Shown here in pieces: positions 44,775 to 53,523 of a stretch of DNA of 64,000 nucleotides. The DNA is from Pyruvatibacter sp. HU-CL02332 (GTDB lineage Bacteria; Pseudomonadota; Alphaproteobacteria; CGMCC-115125). The notes beneath the pieces are model-generated. The model was not told the DNA's origin, ran no database searches, and saw only the letters and a list, made by a program, of their open reading frames with translations. The translations under genes were made by a program, and so were the position numbers. Where the stretch lies: positions 1,093,501 to 1,157,500 of the forward strand of contig NZ_BAABWK010000001.1 of the NCBI RefSeq assembly GCF_040362765.1, given 5' to 3'. Every line of letters starts with the position of its first letter. The stretch's first letter is position 1.

Positions 44775-44792
44775 GTATGAGAACTGGATCAC

Positions 44793-45731
44793 ATGCCCAC
44801 ACTGCGTCAGCTGACATATCTGGTTGCCATCGCCGAGACAGGTCATGTCGGACGTGCCGCAGAGCGCGTAGGCGTCACACAGCCAACCTTGAGCGCACAG
44901 ATAGCTGAGCTGGAACGCAAGCTGGGCGTGAAGCTCGCAGAACGCGGCCGCTCCGGCGCCATGCTCACAGACATTGGCCGGGACACGGTAAAGCGGGCAC
45001 GTGACATTCTAAGCGCAGTTGAAGACTTGAAGGACCATGCCGCCGGCGCCCAGACAGGCCTGGCGGGCACCATGCGCCTTGGCGTGCTGCCGACCATCGG
45101 GCCCTACCTGCTGCCGCACATTCTTCCCGCCCTGCACAGCCGCTACCCTGACCTGCGGCTTTATGTACGCGAGGATTTTCCTGGTCCATTGGAAACCGGA
45201 TTGCTCGATGGCCGGTTTGATCTGCTCATCGTCTCTCTGCCGGTAGACATGGGTGGGTTTGAGACGGCTCCACTCTTTCGCGAGGAAATGCAGCTTGCCC
45301 TTCCCCATGACCATGCTGCGACTACCGCCGAGGAAGTGCCCCGCACACTCCTGCGCGGTGAAGACTTTCTGGGACTTGAATCCGGCCACCGGTATCACGC
45401 GCAGGTAAAAGACCTCTGTGAGGAACTTGGTGCCCGCCTCCTGCCGGACTACGAAGGCACCAGCCTCGATACATTACGGCAGATGACCGCCATGGGCGCG
45501 GGGCTGACATTCCTGCCCGCTCTCTACGTTCACTCGGAAATTGGTCCCAAGGGAAAACGGCAACGCGCTGAAGTGGCCGCGCGCAGCATTGCACCTCGCC
45601 CCCCACACCGCACGGTGGGCATGGCTTGGCGTCGCCAGGCATCCAATCGCAAAGACTACGAGACACTCACAACGTTGATCCGAAGCCGAATGAAGTCCCT
45701 GAAGATCGACGGTGTGACTGTCACCGACTGA
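44793..45731 (+). CDS. OxyR-like LysR-family regulator without the peroxidatic cysteine
   Basis: A 312-residue LysR-type regulator: N-terminal winged helix (LRQLTYLVAIAETGHVGRAAE, QPTLSAQIAELERKLG), then an OxyR-like sensor domain. The OxyR redox loop is recognisable as LESGHRYHAQVKDLCEELG against GHCLRDQALGFC: the first Cys is Arg200, the second remains as Cys209. The following LDTLRQMTAMGAGLTFLPAL matches OxyR well. Known OxyR proteins sense peroxide through that first cysteine, so this one must sense differently or be constitutive. It is divergent from icd and a consensus OxyR box lies directly upstream. Confidence 0.85.
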   Translation: MPTLRQLTYLVAIAETGHVGRAAERVGVTQPTLSAQIAELERKLGVKLAERGRSGAMLTDIGRDTVKRARDILSAVEDLKDHAAGAQTGLAGTMRLGVLPTIGPYLLPHILPALHSRYPDLRLYVREDFPGPLETGLLDGRFDLLIVSLPVDMGGFETAPLFREEMQLALPHDHAATTAEEVPRTLLRGEDFLGLESGHRYHAQVKDLCEELGARLLPDYEGTSLDTLRQMTAMGAGLTFLPALYVHSEIGPKGKRQRAEVAARSIAPRPPHRTVGMAWRRQASNRKDYETLTTLIRSRMKSLKIDGVTVTD

Positions 45732-45742
45732 TCACAGCGCCT

Positions 45743-46837
45743 TTAAAGCCGCTCACTGTGGTGGATATCATCACTGCCAGCAGGCAGGGACCAGAAGTCT
45801 CCATCTACCGCAATCACCGCAGGGCCATCATAGGCATCACTCACACCTTCCATGAACACATCCTCGAGAGGCGCAAGGGGAAGCGGTGGAACGATGTGAT
45901 GGAACACGAGCATATCGACACCTGCTTCCTGTGCCGCTTCAGCCGCCTGCACTGGGTAGGTGTGATAGTCGAGAATATCGACAGTGATTGTCGCGATGTT
46001 GTCACGCCCTGCCTTGCGGGCGCCATCCGTAATGATACCCACAAGCGTCGGTGACAACGCTTCATGCATCAGCAGGTCCGCGTCTTTTGCAAAACGAATG
46101 AGATTGTCAGATTTCACAGTGTCACCGGAGATCACAATTGACCGGCCCATGAAGTCAAACCGATAGCCGACTGCCGGTGAGACCGGAGTATGATCTACCT
46201 TAAAGGTCGTGATCTTGAGGCCATCGCGGTCAATAATGACAGGCGCCACTCCATCAACAGGCTCCGCAAAGGCAACGGCTGTCATACCCGCACCCGAAGC
46301 TGGCACAATGTCATCACCATGATGATCCGTACGGTGAACGAAATCATGGGAATAGGCTTCGTTGAAACCGTTCACAACGCGCTCAACACCAGCCGGCCCA
46401 TAAACAGGAAGCGGTGACGTCGCGGTTCTGTTGACCCACCGCTGCATGGCAAGTTCGCCAAGCCCGTCGATGTGGTCAGAATGAAAATGCGTCAGCAACA
46501 CGCCATCAATGGCGCCAACCGGTAGCATCATCTGTTGAAGCGTGCGTACGCCGCCCGTCCCCGCATCAACAACAAAGGCCTGAGTCTTGTCGCCTTGCTT
46601 GGCGATGACGACCGCACACGGACCACCACGGGCATTGTCAGCCATGGGCGCACCTGCACCGCACAGCCCCACATGCAATCCTTCGGAGAGCTCACCCAGC
46701 GGGTCGCTGGCCATATTCCGCTCGACCACCCCAGCCATCAGGCGGAGCGCGATTTGCTCGCGCATGGAATAGAAAACCGCCACCACAATGGCGCCAACTA
46801 CCACTAGCCCCAATAATACTTTGCCGAAACGACCCAT
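45743..46837 (-). CDS. Membrane-anchored metallo-beta-lactamase-fold hydrolase
   Basis: A 364-residue protein. Residues about 5-24 form a signal anchor (VLLGLVVVGAIVVAVF). The MBL metal motif is LTHFHSDHIDG, with further ligands likely in SGDTVKSDN and the late HHIVPP. This resembles the arylsulfatase/RNase Z-like branch of the superfamily but the substrate cannot be named. It converges on the LysR gene with 11 bases between stops. No neighbour gives a functional clue. Confidence 0.8.
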   Translation of the reverse strand: MGRFGKVLLGLVVVGAIVVAVFYSMREQIALRLMAGVVERNMASDPLGELSEGLHVGLCGAGAPMADNARGGPCAVVIAKQGDKTQAFVVDAGTGGVRTLQQMMLPVGAIDGVLLTHFHSDHIDGLGELAMQRWVNRTATSPLPVYGPAGVERVVNGFNEAYSHDFVHRTDHHGDDIVPASGAGMTAVAFAEPVDGVAPVIIDRDGLKITTFKVDHTPVSPAVGYRFDFMGRSIVISGDTVKSDNLIRFAKDADLLMHEALSPTLVGIITDGARKAGRDNIATITVDILDYHTYPVQAAEAAQEAGVDMLVFHHIVPPLPLAPLEDVFMEGVSDAYDGPAVIAVDGDFWSLPAGSDDIHHSERL

Positions 46838-47331
46838 TTCTCTGCCCTCACAAATCCACTAATGCCCTGCATTATATAAATTGGCAGTAACATTGCCATT
46901 ATAATCGGCATCGCCATGCGGAACCGCATAGGTGGGTCGCCCCACTTTTTTGGCAAAATGTCTTGAAAGCCGCTGCCAAAAGCCGTATTTCCCGCGTCGC
47001 CCAATAGTCGCACGTGCCCGTAGCCGCTGGAACACCAACAACACCAGTAGCCAAAAGCAACGACGGTGAGGGCTTTTTTGGTCTCAGTCGGTCTTCCAAC
47101 CACCGGCGACGCTAAAGAGGCACACCTTCTTTGCCCGCGTGAGGACTTGGGGATGCTCCCAAATCCAATCCGGCATCAAACCACCCGGCGATGTTTCGCG
47201 CCAGTTTGGCCAATGAAGCAGACCCGGATCTGTCGCGCTTCTGACGGCGCCCGTGCAATGCGTCTCCAACACGCAGTCCACGGGCATACACTCAGATGGC
47301 GTGATGTATCTGGAACTGGGAGACCACCCCA
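46838..47331 (+). other. Long intergenic leader upstream of ornithine decarboxylase
   Basis: 494 bases with no convincing coding frame; short ORFs on both strands lack ribosome-binding sites and family resemblance. Two hairpins are plain: TTGGG-gatgct-CCCAA at 47147-47162 and the two-tier hairpin at 47249-47285. In alphaproteobacteria the gene for this type of decarboxylase can carry the structured speF leader RNA, and the position and length of this gap fit that. The match to the speF family could not be tested here. The left part must also hold the promoter of the minus-strand MBL gene. Confidence 0.45.
47249..47285 (+). ncRNA. Two-tier hairpin in decarboxylase leader (possible speF element part)
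   Basis: GCCCGTG (47249-47255) pairs fully with CACGGGC (47279-47285); inside, TGCGT (47259-47263) pairs with ACGCA (47271-47275), with internal loops CAA/GTC and a seven-base apical loop. The structure ends 46 bases before the decarboxylase ATG. No T-run follows, so it is not a simple terminator. Confidence 0.45.
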
Positions 47332-48468
47332 ATGGTGACCGACCGCATCAAAGATTTCCTGCGCACCACCCGATCAGACGAGCCCTTTGTCGTCGTCGAT
47401 CTGGATGTGGTGCGTGACAACTACAATCGCCTGGCCCGCGCACTGCCGGAAAGCCGCGTGTACTACGCGGTGAAGGCAAATCCGGCCCCAGAAATTCTGG
47501 CGCTTCTCGCCAAACTTGGCTCGTCCTTTGACGCAGCCTCCGTTGCCGAAGTTGAAATGGTCCTGGCCGCCGGCGCCAGTGCTGACCGCATTTCCTTTGG
47601 CAACACAATCAAGAAAGAACGCGACATCGCCCGCGCCTACGAACTCGGCGTGCGCATGTTCGCGGTTGATTGTCCCGAAGAAGTTGAGAAGGTGGCGCGC
47701 GTTGCCCCCGCTTCACGTGTCTTCTGCCGCATCCTGACCGACTGCGCCGGTGCTGAATGGCCCCTGTCGCGCAAATTCGGTTGCGTGCCCGATATGGCCA
47801 GTACTGTGCTGCTTCACGCGCACAAACTTGGCCTTGAAGCACATGGCGTGTCCTTCCATGTCGGCTCCCAGCAGCCCGACACAAGCGCGTGGGACCGCGC
47901 TCTGGAAGACGCCAGCACCATCTTCCGCACGCTGGCCGATCAGGGCATCCACCTCAAAATGGTCAACCTCGGCGGAGGCTTCCCGACCCGGTACCTCAAG
48001 GAGGTGCCCTCGTCTGAAGACTATGGCAAAGCCATTTTTGGCGCGTTGCGCCGACATTTCGGCAACCAGATCCCCGAAACGATCATCGAGCCGGGTCGCG
48101 GCCTGGTGGGAGACGCTGGCGTCATTCGCGCCGAAGTCGTGCTGGTGAGCCGCAAGACGCAAGAGCCTGACGCCGACCGCTGGGTCTATCTTGATATCGG
48201 CAAGTTCGGTGGGCTGGCAGAAACCATGGATGAGGCAATCCGCTACCCCATCCGCACACCTCACGACGGTGAGCGCACGACACCTTGCGTGGTAGCAGGA
48301 CCTACTTGCGATTCCGCAGACGTACTGTATGAAAAAACACCCTATGACCTTCCCGTGTCCCTTACCATCGGCGACGAGATTCTGATCGAGGCAACCGGTG
48401 CATACACCACCACGTATGCCTCGAATGGCTTCAACGGGTTTGCCCCCCTTAAGTCGTACATCATCTAA
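47332..48468 (+). CDS. odc: Ornithine decarboxylase, eukaryotic-type fold III
   Basis: A 378-residue PLP enzyme. The PLP lysine is Lys48 in YYAVKANP; SFHVGSQQ and EPGRGLVGDAG shape the cofactor site; the conserved catalytic cysteine is Cys326 in GPTCDSADVL. Family enzymes decarboxylate ornithine (some also lysine) to putrescine. The next gene makes homospermidine from putrescine, which favours ornithine as substrate. GGGAGA stands 8 bases before the ATG. Confidence 0.92.
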   Translation: MVTDRIKDFLRTTRSDEPFVVVDLDVVRDNYNRLARALPESRVYYAVKANPAPEILALLAKLGSSFDAASVAEVEMVLAAGASADRISFGNTIKKERDIARAYELGVRMFAVDCPEEVEKVARVAPASRVFCRILTDCAGAEWPLSRKFGCVPDMASTVLLHAHKLGLEAHGVSFHVGSQQPDTSAWDRALEDASTIFRTLADQGIHLKMVNLGGGFPTRYLKEVPSSEDYGKAIFGALRRHFGNQIPETIIEPGRGLVGDAGVIRAEVVLVSRKTQEPDADRWVYLDIGKFGGLAETMDEAIRYPIRTPHDGERTTPCVVAGPTCDSADVLYEKTPYDLPVSLTIGDEILIEATGAYTTTYASNGFNGFAPLKSYII

Positions 48469-48518
48469 GCGGGACACCTGGGCCACGGACACCTGCGACC
48501 GGGAGAGATAAGACCACC

Positions 48519-49973
48519 ATGACCACCAAGACCCCCTGGCCCGTCTATCACAGGATCTCCGGCCCCATCGTCATGATCGGCTTCGGCTCCATTGGTCGCG
48601 GCACACTCCCCCTGATCGAACGTCACTTCGATTTCGACAAAAGCCGGATGGTCATCATTGATCCAAGCGATGCGGGCAAGACCCTGGCAGACAAGCACGG
48701 TGTCCGTTTCCTCCAGCGCGAGATCACCAGCGAAAACTACAAAGAAATTCTGACGCCACTGCTGACGGAAGGTGAGGGTCAGGGTTTCTGCGTCAATCTT
48801 TCTGTCGACGTCGGCTCGGTTGACGTCATGCGACTGTGCCGGGAAATCGATGTGCCCTACATCGATACCGTTGTTGAGCCCTGGTTTGGTTTTTATGTCG
48901 ACCAGGACAATGATCCAGCGGAGCGCACCAATTATGTCCTGCGCGAAACAGCCCGCACCGAAAAACGCAACAATCCGGGCGGCACAACGGCCGTCTCATG
49001 CTGTGGCGCCAATCCCGGCATGGTGTCGTTCTTCGTCAAACAGGCCCTCATCAATCTGGCAACCGACCTTGGGCTTGATTTCGACGAACCCGCCGCAGAA
49101 GACCGCGACGGCTGGGCCCGGCTCATGCAGCGCACCGGCACCAAGGGCATTCACATTGCCGAGCGAGACACGCAACGCGCGAAGTCACCAAAACCACTTG
49201 GCACTTTCGTCAACACCTGGTCCGTAGACGGATTTATTTCTGAAGGGCAGCAGCCCGCTGAACTTGGATGGGGCACCCACGAAAAATGGATGCCTGACAA
49301 CGCACACCATCAAAAGGACGGTACGGGTTGTCAGTCGGCGATCTACATGACGCAACCCGGCGGCGCCACCAAAGTGCGCACATGGTGCCCGACACCCGGC
49401 CCCCAGCATGGCTTTCTTGTAACCCACAATGAGAGCGTCTCCATCGCAGACTTTTTCACCATCGGCGAAGGCACCAATCCGGAATACCGCCCCACGGTCC
49501 ATTATGCCTATCACCCGGCGGATGATGCGGTCGTGTCCCTACACGAACTGTTTGGCAATGAAGGCAAGCCGCAGGCCATCTATCACATTCTTGATGAAGA
49601 CGAGATCGTGGACGGCATAGATGAACTGGGCGTGCTCCTCTATGGCCACGCGAAAAACGCCTACTGGTACGGCTCGCAGCTTTCCATAGAAGAAACCCGG
49701 GACATTGCGCCCTACCAGAACGCAACAGGTCTGCAGGTCACATCCGCCGTCATTGCAGGCATGGTCTGGGCCATCGAAAACCCAAATGCCGGCATCGTTG
49801 AAGCCGACGAACTGGACTACAAACGCTGCCTCGAAGTGCAACTGCCCTATCTGGGGCCAGTAAAGGGCTTCTACACCGACTGGACGCCCCTTGAGGGCCG
49901 ACCCAGCTTTTTTGCCGAAGACCTGGACGAAAGCGACCCCTGGCAGTTCAAGAATGTGCTTGTGCGGCCCTAG
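48519..49973 (+). CDS. hss: Homospermidine synthase
   Basis: A 484-residue bacterial homospermidine synthase of the saccharopine-dehydrogenase-like family. The NAD site is VMIGFGSIGRGTLPLIERHF with VIIDPSD; WGTHEKWMP and TVVEPWFGFY are typical. It joins two putrescines (or putrescine and spermidine) to homospermidine with NAD as prosthetic group. It follows the decarboxylase by 50 bases on the same strand, with GGGAGAG before its ATG, so the two form a polyamine operon. Confidence 0.95.
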   Translation: MTTKTPWPVYHRISGPIVMIGFGSIGRGTLPLIERHFDFDKSRMVIIDPSDAGKTLADKHGVRFLQREITSENYKEILTPLLTEGEGQGFCVNLSVDVGSVDVMRLCREIDVPYIDTVVEPWFGFYVDQDNDPAERTNYVLRETARTEKRNNPGGTTAVSCCGANPGMVSFFVKQALINLATDLGLDFDEPAAEDRDGWARLMQRTGTKGIHIAERDTQRAKSPKPLGTFVNTWSVDGFISEGQQPAELGWGTHEKWMPDNAHHQKDGTGCQSAIYMTQPGGATKVRTWCPTPGPQHGFLVTHNESVSIADFFTIGEGTNPEYRPTVHYAYHPADDAVVSLHELFGNEGKPQAIYHILDEDEIVDGIDELGVLLYGHAKNAYWYGSQLSIEETRDIAPYQNATGLQVTSAVIAGMVWAIENPNAGIVEADELDYKRCLEVQLPYLGPVKGFYTDWTPLEGRPSFFAEDLDESDPWQFKNVLVRP

Positions 49974-50067
49974 TTACGGTTAACGCACGAACAGGTCTGG
50001 CCAGCCCGCCAGTCCGGTGGCAAGGTCACCTCCAACAGCCATACTCTTAGCTGACTGGAGCCAATGA

Positions 50068-50964
50068 ATGTCGCGCACGTCCACACTTCTTGACCACACC
50101 CGAACCATGGGCATCGCTGCTCTTGCTGTCTCCGCCTTTGCCATTAGCAGCCTTACTTTGTCCGGCAACGCTGAAGCAGGAACGCTTGAGAAGATTGCTG
50201 CCGACGGGCGCATTACCGTCGCGAATGTCGAGGACCTTGCGCCTTTCTCCTTTACCGGCGACGACGGCATTCCATCGGGCCTTTCCATTGAACTGTGTCG
50301 CGCCATTGTTTCCGAGCTCGCAACACAAATCGAAGTTCCAATTATCTCCATCGACTATGTACCGGTCACGGTGCAGTCGCGCCTCGACACGGTCGTCAGC
50401 GGGCGTGCAGACATGGAATGCGGCGCGACAACAGTGACGCTTGGCCGTCGCGAACGCGTCGATTTCTCGGTTCCATTTTTTGCATCAGGTGCATCCGTGG
50501 CTGTGGCCGACATCCAGTCGCTACCCGACATCGAAGCTCTGGCGGGCAAACGCGTGGCCGTGATCGAAGGATCAACAACACAGGTCGCGATCAAGAGAGC
50601 ACTAAGGGCACAACGCATAGATGTCGAAGTCATTGCGGTAGAACGCACCGTCGATGCAGTTGCGGCCATCAAGGAAGACAAAGCGGATGCAATTGCCCAC
50701 GACAAGATGATCCTTGTGGACCTGATGCAGGACCCGCTTGGCGCTGACCTTGTCGCGTTGCCCGGCCTTTTGTCCTTTGAGCCCTATGGCATCATCCTGC
50801 CACGTGGCGACGCGGATTTCCGCCTCGCCGTCGACCGCGCCATCATTGGTCTGTATCAGGACGGTGTGCTTGATGATCTGTATGAGAAGTGGCTGGCACC
50901 CCTTGGCGCCCGCCCTGGCGTAACCCTGGAACGGATGCTCCAGTTGCAAGCCGTGCCGGAGTAA
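50068..50964 (+). CDS. Periplasmic amino-acid-type substrate-binding protein
   Basis: A 298-residue family 3 extracellular solute-binding protein. A signal peptide ends near NAEA-GT (residue about 37). The mature part starts with ITVANVEDLAPFSF and contains DMECGATTVTLGRRERVDFSVPFF, the usual ligand-pocket region. Such proteins feed polar amino acid ABC transporters, but no permease or ATPase gene is next to it. A strong terminator follows. Confidence 0.88.
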   Translation: MSRTSTLLDHTRTMGIAALAVSAFAISSLTLSGNAEAGTLEKIAADGRITVANVEDLAPFSFTGDDGIPSGLSIELCRAIVSELATQIEVPIISIDYVPVTVQSRLDTVVSGRADMECGATTVTLGRRERVDFSVPFFASGASVAVADIQSLPDIEALAGKRVAVIEGSTTQVAIKRALRAQRIDVEVIAVERTVDAVAAIKEDKADAIAHDKMILVDLMQDPLGADLVALPGLLSFEPYGIILPRGDADFRLAVDRAIIGLYQDGVLDDLYEKWLAPLGARPGVTLERMLQLQAVPE

Positions 50965-50993
50965 ACACACCAGGCGGCACAAGCAAAACAAAA

Positions 50994-51024
50994 GGGCAGC
51001 TTCAAAAATGAAGCTGCCCTTTTT
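50994..51024. terminator. Bidirectional intrinsic terminator
   Basis: GGGCAGCTTCA (50994-51004) pairs over 11 bases with TGAAGCTGCCC (51009-51019) around an AAAA loop, followed by TTTTT. On the other side an A-rich run (aaaacaaaa) gives a T-run for the minus strand. It sits between two convergent genes and can stop both. Confidence 0.92.
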
Positions 51025-51053
51025 CTTCTAACAGGATTGCAGCAAAGGCACGG

Positions 51054-52490
51054 TTATTCAGCGGGCGTGTCCGTAGCATCCGTTGACACGGCTTCCTTCA
51101 CCGCATCCGCACCCTCTTTCACAGCCTCGGCTGTTGCTTCCACAGCATCATTTACAGCTTCTGCAACATCATCCTTGTTGGCCTCTATGACTTCCTCGAC
51201 GGCCTCTGCCGCCGCTTTGGCACCTTCAGTCACGGCTTCGATAACGGCCTGTGTGGCTTCACCCACCGCTTCACGCGCGTCATCCAAAGAGGCTGAAGGA
51301 CCAGGCATGCCGCCAGCCGGCACCAGACGCAGCACGTGCCCGCCTTCGCCATCAGTCAGCACATAGATGCTGCCATCCGGCGCCATGCGCACGTCACGCA
51401 GGCGCGGCGTGTCATCGCCTTCGGCACCAGGCACGGTGACACGAAGGGCTTCTTCACCCGCAAGCTTGCCATCATCAATAATGACGCGGCGCAGGTTACG
51501 GTCAGCAAATTCAGCGACATTGCCCGGCGCCAGTGCGGTGACAAGAAGATCACCATCCCAGTCACTGAAGGCCTCACCCGCTACTAGTGCCATGCCTGAT
51601 GGAGCGATGGACGGCGTCCAATAGGTCAGAGGCTGGCTGGACCCTTCAAATTCTGTGAGGGGCGACACATAAGCACCGGAGTAATCAAGACCGAAGGTGG
51701 CAAGCGGCCACCCGTAATTGCCTTTGGGCTCAATGATGTTGATTTCATCTCCGCCCTGCGCCCCATGCTCATTTTCATAGATGCGGCCGGTGGAAGCGTC
51801 ATACACAATCGCCTGCGGATTGCGGTGCCCGTAGGAGTAGATCTCGTCCCGCACGCTGTCATCGCCCACATAGGGATTGTCAGCAGGCACAGTCCCATCA
51901 TCATTGAGCCGCAGCATTGCCCCAAAATGATTGTCCGTGTTCTGAGACTGCTCGCGATAGTCAAACCCATCGCCGCTGGTGACCATGAAGGTACCATCCG
52001 GCAGGAAGGTCATTCGCGCACCATAGTGCACGAGGGTTGAGCGATAGGCGTCAGCTTCAAAGACCACTTCAAAGTTCTCAAGCGCACTGCCTGTGAATTC
52101 AGCCCGCGCCACCACAAGCGTGTTGCCCTTGTCCCGTGCTGCTGAATAGGTGAGATAGACCAGATTGTTGGTCGCAAAGTCCGGGTGCAACACAACGTCA
52201 GACAAGCCACCCTGCCCGCCATAGATGACCTCAGGGGTGCCCGAGATAGGCGCTTCCACAAGCTCACCGTTATCGATCAGACGAAGCTGTCCAGTGAGTT
52301 CCGTCACCAACATGTCGCCATCAGGCAAAAACGCGATTGACCAAGGGAAATCGAGCCCTTCGGCCACTGTTTCCACAGTGAACTGATCATCCGCTGCGGC
52401 GGTAACGTCCTGCGCCAAAGCCGGCGTGACCAATACACCCGCCAGCATCAAGGCCCCCGCAACTGTGACCCGATCCAATCGATTAACCAT
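51054..52490 (-). CDS. PQQ-dependent aldose sugar dehydrogenase with alanine-rich C-terminal tail
   Basis: A 478-residue protein. After a signal peptide (cleavage near ALA-QD) comes a six-bladed beta-propeller of the soluble glucose/sorbosone dehydrogenase family: GLDFPWSIAFLPDG, GGQGGLSDVVLHPDF, YSYGHRNPQAIVY, ENEHGAQGGDEIN. The family oxidises aldoses in the periplasm with PQQ. The last 80 residues are an acidic, alanine-rich helix with recurring AVxEA units (AVEEVIEA, AVNDAVEA, AVKEGADAV), unusual for the family. Confidence 0.88.
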   Translation of the reverse strand: MVNRLDRVTVAGALMLAGVLVTPALAQDVTAAADDQFTVETVAEGLDFPWSIAFLPDGDMLVTELTGQLRLIDNGELVEAPISGTPEVIYGGQGGLSDVVLHPDFATNNLVYLTYSAARDKGNTLVVARAEFTGSALENFEVVFEADAYRSTLVHYGARMTFLPDGTFMVTSGDGFDYREQSQNTDNHFGAMLRLNDDGTVPADNPYVGDDSVRDEIYSYGHRNPQAIVYDASTGRIYENEHGAQGGDEINIIEPKGNYGWPLATFGLDYSGAYVSPLTEFEGSSQPLTYWTPSIAPSGMALVAGEAFSDWDGDLLVTALAPGNVAEFADRNLRRVIIDDGKLAGEEALRVTVPGAEGDDTPRLRDVRMAPDGSIYVLTDGEGGHVLRLVPAGGMPGPSASLDDAREAVGEATQAVIEAVTEGAKAAAEAVEEVIEANKDDVAEAVNDAVEATAEAVKEGADAVKEAVSTDATDTPAE

Positions 52491-52676
52491 GCCGCTTTCC
52501 CCGTTTCCGCCGTTTTATCTGTTCAATGCCAGTATCTGGCCCCCATATAGTACGCAAGATGGGGGCAACCGGGCTGGTTCTCAACGCCATCTTAAGCGAA
52601 TATGGCACATAAACGCGACGCTTTAACCGCGCCGCCTGATCGCAGATGCGATGATAAATGGGGGAGGACGAACCTG

Positions 52677-53102
52677 ATGCGCATGGTTCTTGGATACATT
52701 CTGGCTGTTGTGGTGGTGCTGATTGTTGGCGCCGGTGCCCACGCTTTTTTCAATCAGGGTGACCTTGCAGCGCTCGGCGGAGAGTTCTCCATCGGCCAAC
52801 GCATTGAATGGATCCTCCACGACATCGTGGGCATGGCCCCCATCTATGGCGCGATCATGGGTGCTGCGCTTCTCGTAGCGTTCCTGATCGCAGGCCTTCT
52901 GTCCCGCTTCATGTCAGGCCTCCGCAGCATTGTGTTTGTGGTAGCCGGTGGCGTTGCCGTGGCAGTCGCACTTACCGCAATGACTCAGGTCTTCGGCATT
53001 ACAGCCATTGCCAGTGCACGCGAGATGGACGGCTTCATCGGTCAGGCCATTGCCGGCGCTCTTGCGGGCCTCACTTATGTGATGATCAAGCGCCCGGCTT
53101 AA
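52677..53102 (+). CDS. Small integral membrane protein, unknown function
   Basis: A 141-residue protein with about four membrane helices (YILAVVVVLIVGAGAHAFF, MAPIYGAIMGAALLVAFLIAG, IVFVVAGGVAVAVALTAM, AIAGALAGLTYVMI). No catalytic motif. GGGGAGG at 52661-52667 fixes the start at 52677. Divergent from the sugar dehydrogenase gene across 186 bases. Confidence 0.75.
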   Translation: MRMVLGYILAVVVVLIVGAGAHAFFNQGDLAALGGEFSIGQRIEWILHDIVGMAPIYGAIMGAALLVAFLIAGLLSRFMSGLRSIVFVVAGGVAVAVALTAMTQVFGITAIASAREMDGFIGQAIAGALAGLTYVMIKRPA

Positions 53103-53509
53103 GGCGCAAGATCAAACGTCACACACTCAACGTTGTGGCCTTCAGGGTCGGTGACGAACGCTGCGTAGTACTCCGGGTGGTACATCTCCCGGACACCCGG
53201 CGCGCCATTGTCCACGCCGCCAGCGGCGATCGCCTGCTCATGGAACGCACGCACAGCTGCCCGTGATCCAACCCTGAAGCAAAAATGCGTTGTGGGGGTC
53301 TGATGGCCAGTGGCGGCAATCCACAGATTACCTTTTCGACCTTTGCCAAAGGCAACAAAGTGGGCGCCACCAGTGATGTCAGGTGTGAGTTCAGCTACGA
53401 GCTCAAGCCCTGCAGGCGCCAGCGCCTTTTCATAAAACGCCTTGGCCTTTGCAATATCTGCAACGCTGAGCGTCAAATGGTCGATGGTCAACGCCAGTTC
53501 GTCGGTCAT
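53099..53509 (-). CDS. VOC/glyoxalase-family protein
   Basis: About 136 residues: IDHLTLSVADIAKAKAFYEKAL at the N-terminus, a HFCFRVGSRAAVRAFHEQ middle and FVTDPEGHNVECV at the end, with His and Glu at the usual VOC metal positions. The family is diverse (isomerases, dioxygenases, resistance proteins). The start at 53509 (MTDELAL) is chosen because the upstream extension is Trp/Cys-rich and overlaps the next gene. Its stop overlaps the membrane protein stop by four bases. Confidence 0.85.
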   Translation of the reverse strand: MTDELALTIDHLTLSVADIAKAKAFYEKALAPAGLELVAELTPDITGGAHFVAFGKGRKGNLWIAATGHQTPTTHFCFRVGSRAAVRAFHEQAIAAGGVDNGAPGVREMYHPEYYAAFVTDPEGHNVECVTFDLAP

Positions 53510-53523
53510 ACAGTTTCTCCGTG

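Noticed and set aside
46804-47338. Short frames on both strands in the decarboxylase leader
   Set aside because: None has a good ribosome-binding site or a protein-like composition; hairpins cross them, so an RNA leader is a better explanation.
51037-51366. Ser/Ala/Thr-rich plus-strand frame opposite the PQQ dehydrogenase tail
   Set aside because: It is the antisense reading of the alanine-rich helical tail and not an independent repeat protein.
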